From Nautilus pompilius (taxonomy: Eukaryota > Mollusca > Cephalopoda > Nautilida > Nautilidae), in contig JACATO010001013.1 of NCBI GenBank assembly GCA_018389105.1, forward strand, positions 124,001 through 188,000: a DNA stretch of 64,000 nucleotides, in the 5' to 3' direction. Below are positions 38,061 through 50,305 of the stretch, one piece after another. A model generated the notes under the pieces. That model was not told where the DNA came from, did not search any database, and saw only the letters and a program-made list of their open reading frames with translations. The position numbers and the translations under genes are program-made. Each line of letters opens with the position of its first letter. Position 1 is the first letter of the stretch.

Positions 38061-38881
38061 ACCCAGAATAATTGAGAAGTCCTTTGTCAAACAGCGATTT
38101 TGCCTTTCCACCAAACCAGATTTCAGCCATTCCGCCGATACTTCAGCTTCAGTATCTGACCGTGGGCTGAAAATAATAGTGTTGGACGTTTTTGCTAGGT
38201 CTTTCATAAAGGCACGTGCAATTGTCAGACATAGATTTCTGAAACCTAAACTCACCGGAGAAGAGTACACGCCGCTAGTACTCAGGAGTGTCGCCAGACA
38301 CGTCCTCTGACGAGAGTTGGGGAGAATGGGCTTCTGATGTGCTAGTTGTTGTCTGTGGCCAGGTCAGTGAAGGTGTCGCAGAACCGTTCTCTAGCTTGTC
38401 GGGAAAACCTTGAAGGCGGGTGCGGACCTGGCGATTAATGACAGCATGGCAAGAGCCTGCTGTTACCGTTGGGAACCCTGCTGGTCGCTTTACCGTGGAA
38501 GTGACTTCCACTTCTATACAAATAAATGGTGGTCAAACACATCCATGTATGTGCACGATTAAGTAAAAATGGTAGGGTATTGATTAGGTTGACTCCATTG
38601 AGTAAAAGTGGAGCTGTTATAGATTTTTTTTGCAGAACATTCACAAAGGCTACTGCCCAAATTCTGCAGATTCCGTGTGCCAACAACCTACCGTGTGTTG
38701 TCATACTTATTTAATTTGCAGTAGATCTTCGAGATCCCAAGGGGTCCCAACCAACCGATAGAGATGTTTATTCAAAAACCAGACTAGGACCAAAGAATTA
38801 CGTACCTGGCTTTCTATATTCTTAAGAAATAAACTAGAGTGTGCAAAGATATATTTTACAATTGATTTACTACACAAATAA

Positions 38882-40965
38882 TTACAAAACAAAAATCAGT
38901 CTGCGTTTTTTCTTAGACAGCTCATCGATAACGAGTTCTGTATCGATTGTGGTGTCACGGTTGATCGTCAATGTGCCAATCCAATCAAACGGTTTTGTTC
39001 GATAGCGCTCCGTAGATAAGTGAGCAGCCGCCGAAGTGTTGAAAACGAACGTTCACTTGTTGCTGTAGTGACTGGCAATGTTGCAGATAAGCGCAGCAGT
39101 GTGTGGATGTTCGGAAAAGAGAAATCACAGACACACAGTGTCTCCATGACATTTTCTGGCAGTTCAGTGTTCAAAAAACTGGCCCACTTTGATGTCCATC
39201 TCTCGTACTCTCCTTTCAAGACTGGCATAGAGGTGTCAGTGTCACAGCTGCAAAGGTTAAATACCTCTTGGAAAGCAGTGAAGTTGCCCGAACTAAGGAA
39301 AGCAGGGATAAAATGTCGCATCTTTAAACAGTGTCGTTCCATAGGATCAAATCGCACCTCCATCTGGTGAATCATGTTCTCCAAGTATGGAAGGTAGATG
39401 GTTCTTCTGTAGAATTCCTGGACTAGATGCTTCGTGATTTTCTCTGATGTACTTCGTGTATTCATCGATGATACTTAGACTTGTGAGTTGATATGAGTTT
39501 CATATCGAATTTGATCAGCTGTCATCATTGAATAAAAATCAGTAGAGAATAATTCTGCTTCTGCTAATTTCTTTTTCTAAAACATTCAAAACCTCGTCCA
39601 CCATTGACATGCACTTTAAAAGATCAATATCTGGAGATTGCAGAGCCTTAGACAATGGCAAAAACAAGGCTGCCATTTCCTTCATGACATGAGTGGCAAT
39701 GATAAATTCTGTGTTGTATATTGCTCGCAACAATGACGTAGAATTTCCACCCAAATCACCACCCTGCTGAGAAATATCCGCCAAAGCTCGAACAACAGTC
39801 TCCAGCAATTCTGTGAAACGTACGATTCATGCGTGACCTTCGACCCAACGGGATGGGCAAACCTTTTTGATTCCTTTCCTGGAAGGGAGATGCGCAAGCA
39901 GTACTGTTGTTCGTTTTTCTGAGATATGAAAGAAAGTGACTATCCCCTTCATTTAGCCATGACAGTTGCGAATTGACACGATTGGATATGCTGCTTGTGT
40001 AGCAAGGTTCAAGACATGACTGTTGCAATGCATATAAGGTGCGGCAGGAGTTACCTTCTTCACCTATGCCTGTACACCTTTCCATTGGCCACTCATGGTG
40101 CTTGCACCATCATACCCCTGACCATGGATAAGACCGATATCCAGACCAACTTGCCTCAACATATTCAAAGCTGTGGTGGTGATACCCTTGGCAGTCAAGT
40201 CTCCACTAACATCACCAAATCTTAGAAATCTTTCATAGACTTTGTTTGTTCTCCTTGATATATCGCACAGAGATAGAACACTGCTCCCTTGTTGCCATAT
40301 CTGTTGTGTCATCCAAAAGCAGACTGAAGAATTTTGCAGCTCTTATTTCTTCGACAAGTGTTTGCACAATGACAGTACCATACACATTGATGATTTCGTT
40401 CTGTGTCTGCCAACTGAGATAGGTTGCATTCGCATTTGCAGTGTCAAGGTGGCGTTGAAGTGCAGCGTCACCAGCATCAATCTTGAATCTTAGTAATGCT
40501 CTGAAAACCCCGTCATTGTGCTGAGGCGTCTCCATTTTGAGTGGTCCATGATCTCTATGCCCCCTTAATGCAAGTTCCTGTTGTCCACAAAATATGACTA
40601 TTTTATTACTGGTCGAATCTTGCTCCTGTTTTCTTCAACTTAAAGCTGACGTGACGAATCCAACAATCTGATAATATCTTTCTCTTTCTCCGTATACCTC
40701 ACCAAGAACTCATCAGCATGTTTACGAGTCATAATGTAATAGTCCCGCCCAGCATGCTTCTCAAAGTCTTTTCGGGCATCTTTATATCGATACAGTGGTT
40801 CCATTACAAATTTTCGAAGCTTTTGGTTTCTAACATTCTCCGGACCAAATAGTGCACAATATTTGCAGTAGACACCATGCTGACTTGGGCTATACACGAG
40901 AAAATCCTAGGTGTTTAGCCAGTGGCATTGAAAGGATCTGTTATGCCCACACTGCACAACACTTG
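38882..40965 (-). pseudogene. hAT-superfamily transposase (ZMYM1-like, DUF4371 type), frameshifted
   Basis: In order on the minus strand: DFLVYSPSQHG with CKYCALFGP (TTF-type zinc finger) near 40.86 kb; QELALRGHRDHG near 40.57 kb; a DUF4371-like region with FFSLLLDDTTDMATREQC at 40.27-40.31 kb; GQGYDGASTMSG near 40.1 kb, the hAT motif carrying a catalytic Asp; a helical region at 39.54-39.81 kb; and the hAT dimerisation domain with TATSERSFSTLRRLLTYLRS near 39.04 kb. The end is KKKRRLIF near 38.9 kb after one more shift. At least five frameshifts or stops separate the pieces, so no full protein can be made. The family is common as ZMYM1- or THAP12-like genes in animals; a domesticated gene is excluded by the breaks. 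Confidence 0.85.
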
Positions 40966-41350
40966 AAAATTTGTAGTGTGCAGAAGGCATCCATGGACTT
41001 TTCAGTAACTTATATATTGTTTTTCATTGGTGACAGTTGAACCTATACATGCTCCTATATCAGTTGGCAAAGGTTGGAGAGGATCGGTTGGTAGACATGG
41101 CTGACAACAAAACAATCTGCTTGAAACAAACAAATTGATTAGTAAAATGACGTAGCTAGGTGAAACAAACATGCACAGCACAACAGTGCAGAGGACTGTA
41201 TGTAGCATAAGCACACAACCCACACAGACACTGGTGACTACTTTGAAATCAATACACCGTGAGGTATGACCTAAGGCCTATTCACACTGTTGTGTTGAAC
41301 ACGGGAGTGTGGATTTTGTGCAGTTTACATTGCAGGCAGTCGCGTTACTC

Positions 41351-41379
41351 CCATGGGGCCCCTGATGGCTGCGCCACTG
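41351..41379 (-). mobile_element. Candidate terminal inverted repeat of the hAT element
   Basis: Read on the minus strand from 41379 it begins CAGTGGCGCAGCC and continues with AGGGGCCCC. CAGTGGCG-type termini are typical of animal hAT elements, and this lies about 400 bp upstream of the first recognisable transposase residues. The other end was not found: CAGTAGATC with a later AGGGGTCCC at 38719-38748 is a poor partner, and the bases next to the two ends do not form a matching 8-bp duplication. Confidence 0.45.
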
Positions 41380-41389
41380 GTTACGGCAA

Positions 41390-42940
41390 GAACCTGTCAC
41401 CACTCCTACAAGAAGACGAGAAATCTAGTAGTTTTGCTCAGACCAATTTATCCGCAAACGAAAGTTATCCAGCCATTCAGGGCCACGTGCTAGGTCGCGA
41501 CCTACCCCTTCCGGTGCACTCTCAGCGGATCCGCAGCAAGGAACTGAAATTAGGGCTTGCTAGCATTTTCTAGTCCTCTTAGCTTAATGCTGAAAAATTC
41601 AAACAAAAAAAAAAAAAACAACTTAAAACCAAAACCCTCGTGTGTGCTTCTTTTGGGGGACTGGTATTCTGTTTTTACGGGTGATTGCGTATTTTTTCGA
41701 TTACTGAAAATATTTCTCGTTTGTTATGCCTTGAACAGGTCGTGAGAAAAAGTTAATGATTTGCTAATGCAGGACAAAGAACAGGATATAATCTTAAACC
41801 TTGCTTGTCCCAGTTTGCATGGACGTGTTTGAAAAACAAAAGCAAAGAGATAAAGACCCAATGTTATTTAAAACAGGATATTCACCGGTCATGTGACTTA
41901 GCTCCTTGTTCAGCATTAGGTTTTAAACGATTTTTAAAGTTGCTAGATTTTTTTTTTTTTTGAAGAGGCAGAAGAACAGAAGACTTAGTTTTAGTTTCTG
42001 AAAGGAGACAGCGAGCAACGTGACTTAGGTCATGTGATTTCTCTGCCGACAACTATCATTTGCCAATTTTAATCAATTCATTTATAATTATCTCGCCATG
42101 GTCTTTTCTGTTTTTTTTTTCTTTCAAATAGCAAGTTGTGCTGACGGTTATCAGTTCGTCATCACGACTCTTAGAACTTTTTGCTTGTAGATAACTGTAG
42201 CTAACTTGTTACCTCTCACTGGCTTTTTCAAAACCTTTCATTAGTTTGAAAAACACCTCTTACATCTAGTACCCAGACTAGGTTAATCTCACAGTTTAGA
42301 TCAGCCGGTTCTTTTTGTAAATGTTTACAACCAGGAAAATTTCTAGCGAATCTCTGCCAATCACTTTCTCTTCAAGGTGTGGACGGACTAAAATCATTAG
42401 AGACAACCTGTTATCATTATATGTTTTACTAATTGGGTAAATGTTCCTGGTGTTCTATTAGCTTTGTCAGTCGATGCGCAGGACTGTTAATAACTCTCAA
42501 ATTTTTTCCTAAATTTGTTTACTATCTGAAAATCATACTGAGCGTTATTTCTAGTCTGAATATTTTACATTTCTGAGAGCTACTTCTAATTCGCTGTCTA
42601 CTTTAAACTACCTTTTCGGAATTAATTCTAACATAAATTTTTGTGTCATCTGTGAAATTCTCCATATTTATGATAAGAAATGACATAATATGATGCTGAT
42701 AAAATAATATATTTGCCAAAAGTGTTTTGTTTAAAATTCACCAAAGATATACAGTGCGCGTTATATGCAAATTGTCTTTGTTCGTCCTCCCCAAATAGTG
42801 ATATTTTTTACTAATCTACTGCAGAATGCCCTTGTGGATTTTACTGTATCCACATGTTTATTTCGATAAACATGCATTTTTAAATTCATTTATTTTACAC
42901 CACGTTTTTAGACCAGTTTTTCAAGATCAGAGCATACCTT
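41390..42940. other. Non-coding stretch, no gene recognised
   Basis: AT-rich with homopolymer A/T runs near 41.61 and 41.95 kb. No protein resemblance seen. Confidence 0.55.
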
Positions 42941-42942
42941 TC

Positions 42943-43367
42943 TCTGTCTCTCTCTCTCTCTCTCTGTATTGACGCCATCTCTCTCTGTGTGCAATGACGT
43001 CATCTCTCTGTATTGACGTCATCTCTCTGTATCGATGCCATCTCTCTCTGTGTGTATTGACGTCATCTCTGTGTATATTGAAGTCATCTCTCTGTGTGTA
43101 ATGACATCATTTCCCTGTATTGACGCCTCTCTGTGCATTGACGTCATCTCTCTCTGTGTGTATTGACGTCATCTCTGTGTATATTGACGCCATCTCTCTC
43201 TGTGTGTATTGACGTCATCTCTGTGTATATTGACGTCATCTCTGTGTATATTGACGCCTCTCTGTGCATTGACGTCATCTCTCTCTGTGTGTATTGACGT
43301 CATCTTTCTGTATCAATGTCATCTCTCTGTGTGTGTATGGACGCCATCTCTCTCTCTCTCTCTCTCA
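42943..43367 (-). repeat. CRE-octamer tandem array 4, diverged
   Basis: CT/GT-rich tract. Nine intact TGACGTCA octamers start at 42995, 43014, 43058, 43139, 43164, 43210, 43231, 43270 and 43295, mixed with at least seven decayed forms such as TGACGCCA, TGAAGTCA and TGACATCA. The flanking word is CTCTGTATTGACGTCATCTC, with one base different from array 3 (GTATT in place of GTACT). Spacing is irregular at 19-81 bp. Confidence 0.9.
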
Positions 43368-43369
43368 TG

Positions 43370-45500
43370 CTTGTACAGTACATAGAAGTTACTAACATAA
43401 ATTTCCTCCCTTCTTACTCAACAGGCCACAGAATTAGGAGAGGTTTCCTGGCCATTTCAAACTAATAGAGGACAAATGTTTCTTTGGTCTCTTGTTTGTT
43501 ACATTGTGGAAAATTCAGCAGATTGTGCACGCGCGCTCTCACTGATTTTTGTGTTTTTTTGGAGGGGAGGTGGGATCCCAGAACGTTCAGAGGCAAAGTA
43601 CGCGCCACACGCTTCCGCCCCAAAAAAGAACCCCTGATAACAGAGGGTGTGAGGGGAGAAAGAAAGAGTACTATGACGAATAAATGGAAATGGCAGGGGA
43701 ATCAATGAAATGAGAATAATGAAAATCTTAAAATACATTGCTGATAGGGTTATGTTTTGCAATTAAAAAAAAAAAAAAGATAGAAAGAGAGAGAGAGAGA
43801 AAAGGAAAATGAACAAATAAACCCAGGACCAAGAAGGAGGAAGAAGATGGCCACCGGTGCAATTCCATCATTTGGCAGCCAGCTTTGCTTCAATGTCCCA
43901 CGTTAATCTTCCTAACAGTCGGTTCGCAAACTTTTCTAGTTAAAATGAAATGCAAATCGGGATAGATTTCGCAGCAACTCTATACTTTTACTTATTTTTC
44001 TCCGTAAAACAATTCTAATGCTTGTATTTTGTTCCTGGTGCTCTTTTTAATTATCACGCGTAAAATTGTAAGGCTGATGAATTTTTAAGGTCACGATGAC
44101 ATTTCGTAAACTATACAAATTTTTTAAAAAACTTGACTTGTAAAGGGAGGCAGATGGGAAGGAAATTCAACAAGCATTTACTAGTTACTTCCCTTATTAC
44201 AAAACACATCATTTTAATACGTTATTTTATTTGGAATAAAAAGTAAAAAATGATTATTTTAAGTTATTAGCTGAAAAAAACCCTTTTTTCACCCGTAAAC
44301 TTATTAACTGTAAAAAGCAAACATTTAATTAAATATCTAAAATAATGTTAAAATACATAAGTTATCTCCCCTTAAACATTTTTTTCTTTATCAAAAGAAA
44401 ATGAAATTACCAGGTTTAGTGGAAGAAGTAATTAAAGTGATAAAAAAGTAACAGCTGAAAACGTTTTAAGAGAGAAGGTAAAAGGTTTTGAAAAAGAAAG
44501 TGCTTTTGCTACAGCTCATGTACGCAAAATTGGGCATATAAAATAGACAAAGTTGCATAACAGCACTGAATATGTGTGTGTGACTGAGAGAGAGAGAGAG
44601 AGAGAGAGAAAGAAGAGAGAGCAAAAACTATCTTTGGTCTGTCAAAAAGAACTACTAAAAGTTAGGCACCTACCTGAAATCCACTTAAGGATGTTAATAG
44701 TCTGGAAAGGGTACACAGGTATTTATAGAACAATTTTGGGAAATAAAAAAAAAAAACACCTTGATTGTTCTCTTCAATTAACAGAATTTAAAGTCTTAGT
44801 CCAAATCAAACATTAGGAGGATATCTAAGAATGGGGCTCATGCCAACAGCCATCACACAAACGATCTCAAATGTCCTAAACTTGTAGCAACTGCGGTGCT
44901 GGCCCTCTTTTATATGTATTACTACACTATAGGGGTTACAGAAAGTTGTTTTACCTAAGTGACACTCAAGCAGGACAGATTTTGATGGGACTGGGATACA
45001 AGATCTATTTCAGTGTTTGAACGATTTTTGTAGATGATTTGTAAAAAGTCAAAACCATGATATCTTTTGAATCTTTATTTTTTTAATACTTAGAGCAGCC
45101 TCTAAGAATAAGAGTTGAAAAAATAACAAAGACATTAAAAAGATATATTCATTCAATGAGTTTGGCCTAAATTCTGCAGTTTATTTTTGAGTCATGTGTT
45201 TTTTTTTAGATTCTGACAAAATGTCATAATAAAAAAGGTTGCCTGTAATAAAATGTCGTAATGATGAATAGAAGACCTTGGCCACAGGTATATAGAACAT
45301 CTTTTTTTTAAAAATACAACAAATATCTTAATAATAAATTGATTATTTATCAGAATGGGAGTTTTGATATTTTTTAGCTACCTGCCCTTAGAAAATCTTG
45401 GTTGGTTTTTAAACATTTCGAGCTTGTGATAAAGAAGATGAAGATGGTCAGGGTTAAAATAACAAGGAAGATAAATTGTGCTCATTAAGAGAAAACTAAA
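43370..45500. other. Non-coding stretch
   Basis: AT-rich after 43.9 kb, with a short GA microsatellite at 44.585-44.61 kb. A frame of 87 codons at 44.55-44.82 kb begins in that repeat and is not recognised. Part of this may belong to the Polinton relic that follows, but I could not read any of its other genes. Confidence 0.45.
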
Positions 45501-47360
45501 ATAGATGTGGTTGGTGTTAACCAATCTGAATAAGCATATTTTTCATGTAGTTATTACTGCATTTAAAGCCAAGTCTTTTTGGATTTAAGAAGACAATACA
45601 ACTTCATATTTCAATGTATATTTGAAGTTAAATATATTGAGATTAATACAAGTATCTACTTAGTACATATCCACTAGTTGTAGAGTGTGGAATTAATTTA
45701 ATGTTAGATCATTAGAATGATTTATCTAATAATTTAGCTTATGATATATGAAGCATCAAAATGGACTTGTGAAAGAGTTTTACATCTTATTGCAAATGAT
45801 GTATAGCCAACTTAAAGATCATCTTATGTAGAACTGCCTGACTTTACTTTTAAAAAAGTAAGAGCTTTTTTAAATATACAAAACAAATAAAACAGGCATA
45901 CTAAATTATCCAAAATGGTTTCTTGGTTAATACTAGTATGTCAGTAGCCAGTAGATGATAAAGAACATACTTCTAGAGTAGTAAAGTATAAACCATTTGA
46001 ACATGAACTATGCTTGAATTAAATAACTTATTATTTCTGTAAACAAAATAATACAATTTGAAGAAAATAATAAGCACTTAGACATATTAGTTAATGTTTA
46101 TATCTATGCTAAAGACAATAAAAGAATTGAGTCACATCACAAAAATAAATAATTTTAAAAATCTCTTACTCATGTGAAAAAGTCTACTATACTTTATTAA
46201 GAGATTTATCTATGAAGTGATCAAGGTAAAAAATAAATCAATATTTGTAAAACTTATTTGATTAATTACAGAAATGAGAAAGAGTTTATAAAACAAAAAA
46301 AACGTGTAAAAAGCAGCAGGTTTACCAAGATTACCTAGTATGTTTAATGATAAACTAGAATTTGAAATAACATGTGCAGATTTTCAAGGTTTTACTTAAG
46401 GAATCTGGGGAAATTAAAACCATGAAATATTATAGCAAAAAGGGTGGTGAATAATGCCATCTGATTTTATAAAATTATGAGCCTGTTATAGCTGAAACCA
46501 GGTCTTAGAATTTTATAGTATACATTAGGAGAAAAGTAAATTATATGCATGCTATTTTATTAAATCCCAGAACGGTAACTAATATAACTGAAGATCATAC
46601 AGAACTCATAAAATCTAACACCTGTCATATATGAGTGAAAAACCTTTTATTAATGAAAATCAAAAGGTAAGAGATCATTGTCACCTCAATGGTGAGATTT
46701 TAATATGAACTTTAAATACCCAAATTATATACCTACAATCTATCTACTCTAATATGATGTGTATGTCTTTTTTAAGTCACCACTACATATGAAAATTTTC
46801 ACCTGGTAGAGAATTTTAAAATGATAAAGCAATAAGTTTGAGATTAAATTTTCAGATTGTTGTAGATTTATGGGAACAAGTCTAGAAAAGTTAGTAGCTA
46901 ATTTAGAGCCAGATGGATTCATGTACAAGTGATGATGCTTTTAGAAGAAAAGGTGCATTTCTATATCACTTTAGCAATAAATTTAGTAAGTATATTGTAG
47001 CTACTAATGCATGAATAACAACGAAATTATTTTTATGATTAGTTAGGAAAAACAGATCATCACAGACTCAGATTGAGAGAATTATAAAGAGGTCTGTCAA
47101 AAGCATGATATTGAGACATTAAGAGAGTTTGTCTTAGTTTAGATGATGTAGTTAAAAACTATATTGTATAAAACTTAAACTTTCACAAATCCCTTTTGAA
47201 TGCATGTATTAAGGAAACTAAAATGAAATTAGAGCTTTTAACAGATTATTACAAGTTATTAGTGATAGAGCAAAGCATAAGGAGAAATATTTGTGGTTTC
47301 ACACAGACAAAGTATCTAATGACACATATAAATATGTCTAAAACTGAGCAAACTCAAGAT
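45500..47360 (+). pseudogene. Polinton/Maverick-type protein-primed DNA polymerase B, heavily decayed
   Basis: Short words occur in the order expected of this polymerase, in shifting plus-strand frames: ELPDFTFKKVRAFLNIQN at 45831-45884 (region before the exonuclease domain), ILVNVYIYAKDNKRI at 46084-46128, LEFEITCADFQGFT near 46.36 kb (exonuclease-type start), VRDHCHLNG at 46667-46693, which is the most characteristic motif, RFMGTSLEKLV at 46864-46896, DDAFRRKGAFLY near 46.94 kb, and LELLTD at 47229-47246. At least ten stops or frameshifts lie between them. No integrase, capsid or ATPase gene and no long terminal repeats were recognised. The sequence is a remnant with no intact product. Confidence 0.65.
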
Positions 47361-48671
47361 GCATAATACAGATGCAAATGGTACAGAAGGCGAGTGTCAG
47401 ATTTCAAACCAGTGATACTCTTGATGATCTGATTTCAAAAGAAGTTTTAAATATTATCCTTTTTGCTTGCTTTTTCTTTTCTGTGACATGCCAATGTAAA
47501 TGTTTTTTTGATATACTCATTTATTAATTAATCTAAATTGATTACCTAATTATTACTATTACTTTCTGCCACTGTTTCCCACATGCCAGTCTCAAAAGTT
47601 TTATTAAGACTTTAGCCATGAGTATAAGTTGGCAAAAAAAAAAAAAACAAACAAAAACAAAGAAGTTATGAAGCGGCTTCAGTCGGGGATTGTTCACTGT
47701 TGAAGTTGGGGCTCATGGTCCAGTAGAAGACAAGAAAGCACCTTTCCGGCAGTTAGTACTGATCCAAACATTTCCCCTTCCTCCCGTAACTGGTGGATGA
47801 GTTGAAGTCAGATTAGTGTGAATTCACCCAAATTATCAAGCGAAACTTCATCAAGAAAGTCCAGGTGGCAGCAAAGGGTCATGCAGAAAAATCATTCAAG
47901 TGTAATAGGTTTTAACCCGTCTTTGACCAATTATCCGAATTTGATGTATTCCTGGACCATAGTAATTACATCCTAGTTTGTATTCAGCTCAAGGAAAACC
48001 TGGATATTTTCCTAAAAATGACAAAAATTCTATTCCTGAGAACTTATTTTTCCCCACAAATGTCTCACGCTTCTCTTGACACCAGCCTCTTAGTAATAGA
48101 GCTCCCTTTTTTGTATTAATTTTAGTTTTACATTTTGAATGAATGTTTAAATAAATTTTGCTCGGTTTTCACACACACACACACACACACACACACGTAT
48201 ATGTAAATGAGTCTAAGTTCAGGTTCATCAAGGTATGTATTCAACTGTTTCTTCTGATTTGCCTTCTTGGCTAGGGCTAGTTTCAAAATATTTTAGCAAA
48301 ATGATTACGCTGTCCAACAAAATTTGATGAATTTTCTCTTACATAGAATGTTAAATGTGTGTGCATTTTATTAATTTTTGGGTGCCAAATTTGAATTCGG
48401 CATTCTTTTTTGGATTCAACATGTAGTTTTTTTTAAAATTTACATTTAAGTTAAAAAGAAATGAAATGAAATGGAAAAAAATTAAAAGACTTTTTATACA
48501 ACTCGATCATAAAATGATACAAAATATTATATGATTTATTATTCAATTGATACAAAATTACATTTTTATTGTTTTTAGACATTTTTATAGACATTTTTAT
48601 AATTATATTTTTATATTTTTTTAGACAATCAAGACAAAGAGGCAATGGTTAAAAGTGTATTAGGTTAAACT
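47361..48671. other. Non-coding stretch
   Basis: AT-rich, with a CA microsatellite at 48.17-48.20 kb and an A-homopolymer near 47.64 kb. No gene recognised. Confidence 0.5.
48171..48196. repeat. (CA)n microsatellite
   Basis: About thirteen uninterrupted CA units. Confidence 0.92.
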
Positions 48672-50305
48672 TTAAAAGTGCTTGGCCATGCAGGATCTTT
48701 TATGGGAGACAAACTTGGTATCACGCACTAGACGCCAACAGTAGTCAGCAAGTAATGCTGGCGAAGGCTTTCCTTTATACTGTGCTTCCATATCACTAAT
48801 TTTCTGATTAAATCTCTCTCCGTGTTCATCAGATACATCAGACATATTGTCAGGGAAAAAGTCTAGATGAGAATCGAGAAAATGAAGTTTAACTGACATA
48901 TTACAGCCAAGTTTTTTAAAGTTTTTAATTAGATCTTTGACCAGGAATTCAAAATTTGAAGCTTTATGTCTCCCAAGAAAGCCACTGACAAGATTTCGAA
49001 AAGAGCAACATGCTGCTTTTTGGACAGGGGTCAGAATGTTTTCGAAGCTTTGATCATTTAACAACTGCCGTATCTGTGGTCCAACAAATATGCCTTCTGT
49101 AATTTTGGCAGTGCTAAGTTTTGGAAATTTTGCCTTTAGAAAGTTCATTGCCTCACAGTCTTTATCAAGTGCCTTCACAAACTAACTCCTAATTTAATAT
49201 GAATGGGTGGCAGAAGAATCTTATTTGATGGCACAAGTGGGGAATTGGCAATATTCTTGAGCCCCACTGTTAATTCCTTGCGTTTAGGCAAAATTTTGTA
49301 TATCCAGTTTGTAGTCCAGTTAACATTGCAATAACTTTCAGATCTGCACAAATTACCCACTGATGTTTATTGTACTGAAGAGCATTTAGAATATCCTTTA
49401 GATTGTTCTATGTTTCTCTTAGTACCACGGAATACACAACAGGAACAGATGGTAATTGATTCCCATTATGCAGTAATACAACTTTCTCACTGTACTTTGA
49501 GGCATCAATAAAAAGGCACCATTCAGAAGGACCATGTTCCAATTCAAAAAAATGAAATAGGCCTTTGATGTCATAGCAAAAACAGGTCATACTCCATTTT
49601 TAAAAAAAGACTATAAATTTTGTGAACGTTTGCGATAAAATGATATTTTAACACCTTTTTCAAGTACGTTTTTCTCCTCAAGTCTTGATGCCAGAATTTC
49701 ACTCTGTTCTTTATTCAACTTAAGATCTCGTATCAAATCACTTAAGTCATTCTGTGTAAAAAGTTGTGGTCTTTCACCTAACTCTGATGCTGATGCAATG
49801 AATTCGGGATCTTTGTTCATAGTGCTGCTTTCATTTTCGGTGTCTTCAGAATCAGTATCTTTGTCTTCAGGCAAGAAATCAGGTTTCTTGGGCACTGGAA
49901 TCGAATGTGAATGTTGTACTGGACGAGAAGCAGACCGAGGATTGGGATAGTATATATTTCCAGTTCTAATGCCAGTGAGAGAGAGAGACATTAGTACAAC
50001 AAAAATAGCAATCGTCAATGTGATTTTGTGGTTCTCGCCAAATCGTGGGAATACCGAATGGCAGAGAGTAGCCGGTGTTGAGCCACACGCTTAGCCTCGA
50101 AACACAGCTTGTACAACAATATTGCGGTGCCCAACTCTCCGAATCCACTTTTGTATCAAAATAGGCTGTATAGAGATTTCTAATATGCTTATCTATTACA
50201 CGCCGCTTCTTTTTTAGCAACACATTCACCGCAGATGTAACAGAAATTATTCTTGTCGTTCTTACAGCAGCGACCAGAAGCTGAAGTTGCCATTGTATCA
50301 TTCAT
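48672..50305 (-). pseudogene. Broken second copy of the 20.5-kb multi-copy family, with zinc-finger N-terminus
   Basis: From ATG at 50305 (or 50293) the frame gives RCCKNDKNNFCYICGEC, then a shift; next YAYF-type text, WAPQYCCTSCVSRL and GIPTIWREPQNH, followed by DDCYFC. The three Cys pairs make a probable zinc-binding N-terminus. After another shift come YYPNPRSASRPVQH, an acidic linker, SDLIRDLKLNKEQ, a stop, EWCLFIDASK, a second shift, QWVICADLKVIAML and TGLQTGYTKF. A deletion then removes about 25 residues that include the CFLCLW-type Cys pair of the plus-strand copy. Then LLPPIHIKLG, HFLDSHLDFFP, SDEHGERFNQK, ADYCW and a tail ending MAKHF. It has no introns where the zinc-finger part meets YYPN. 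At least four breaks make it non-functional. Confidence 0.8.

Noticed and set aside
38719-38748. Second terminus of the hAT element
   Set aside because: Shares only CAGT and AGGGGTCCC at a different spacing, and the neighbouring 8 bp do not match GTTACGGC at the other end.
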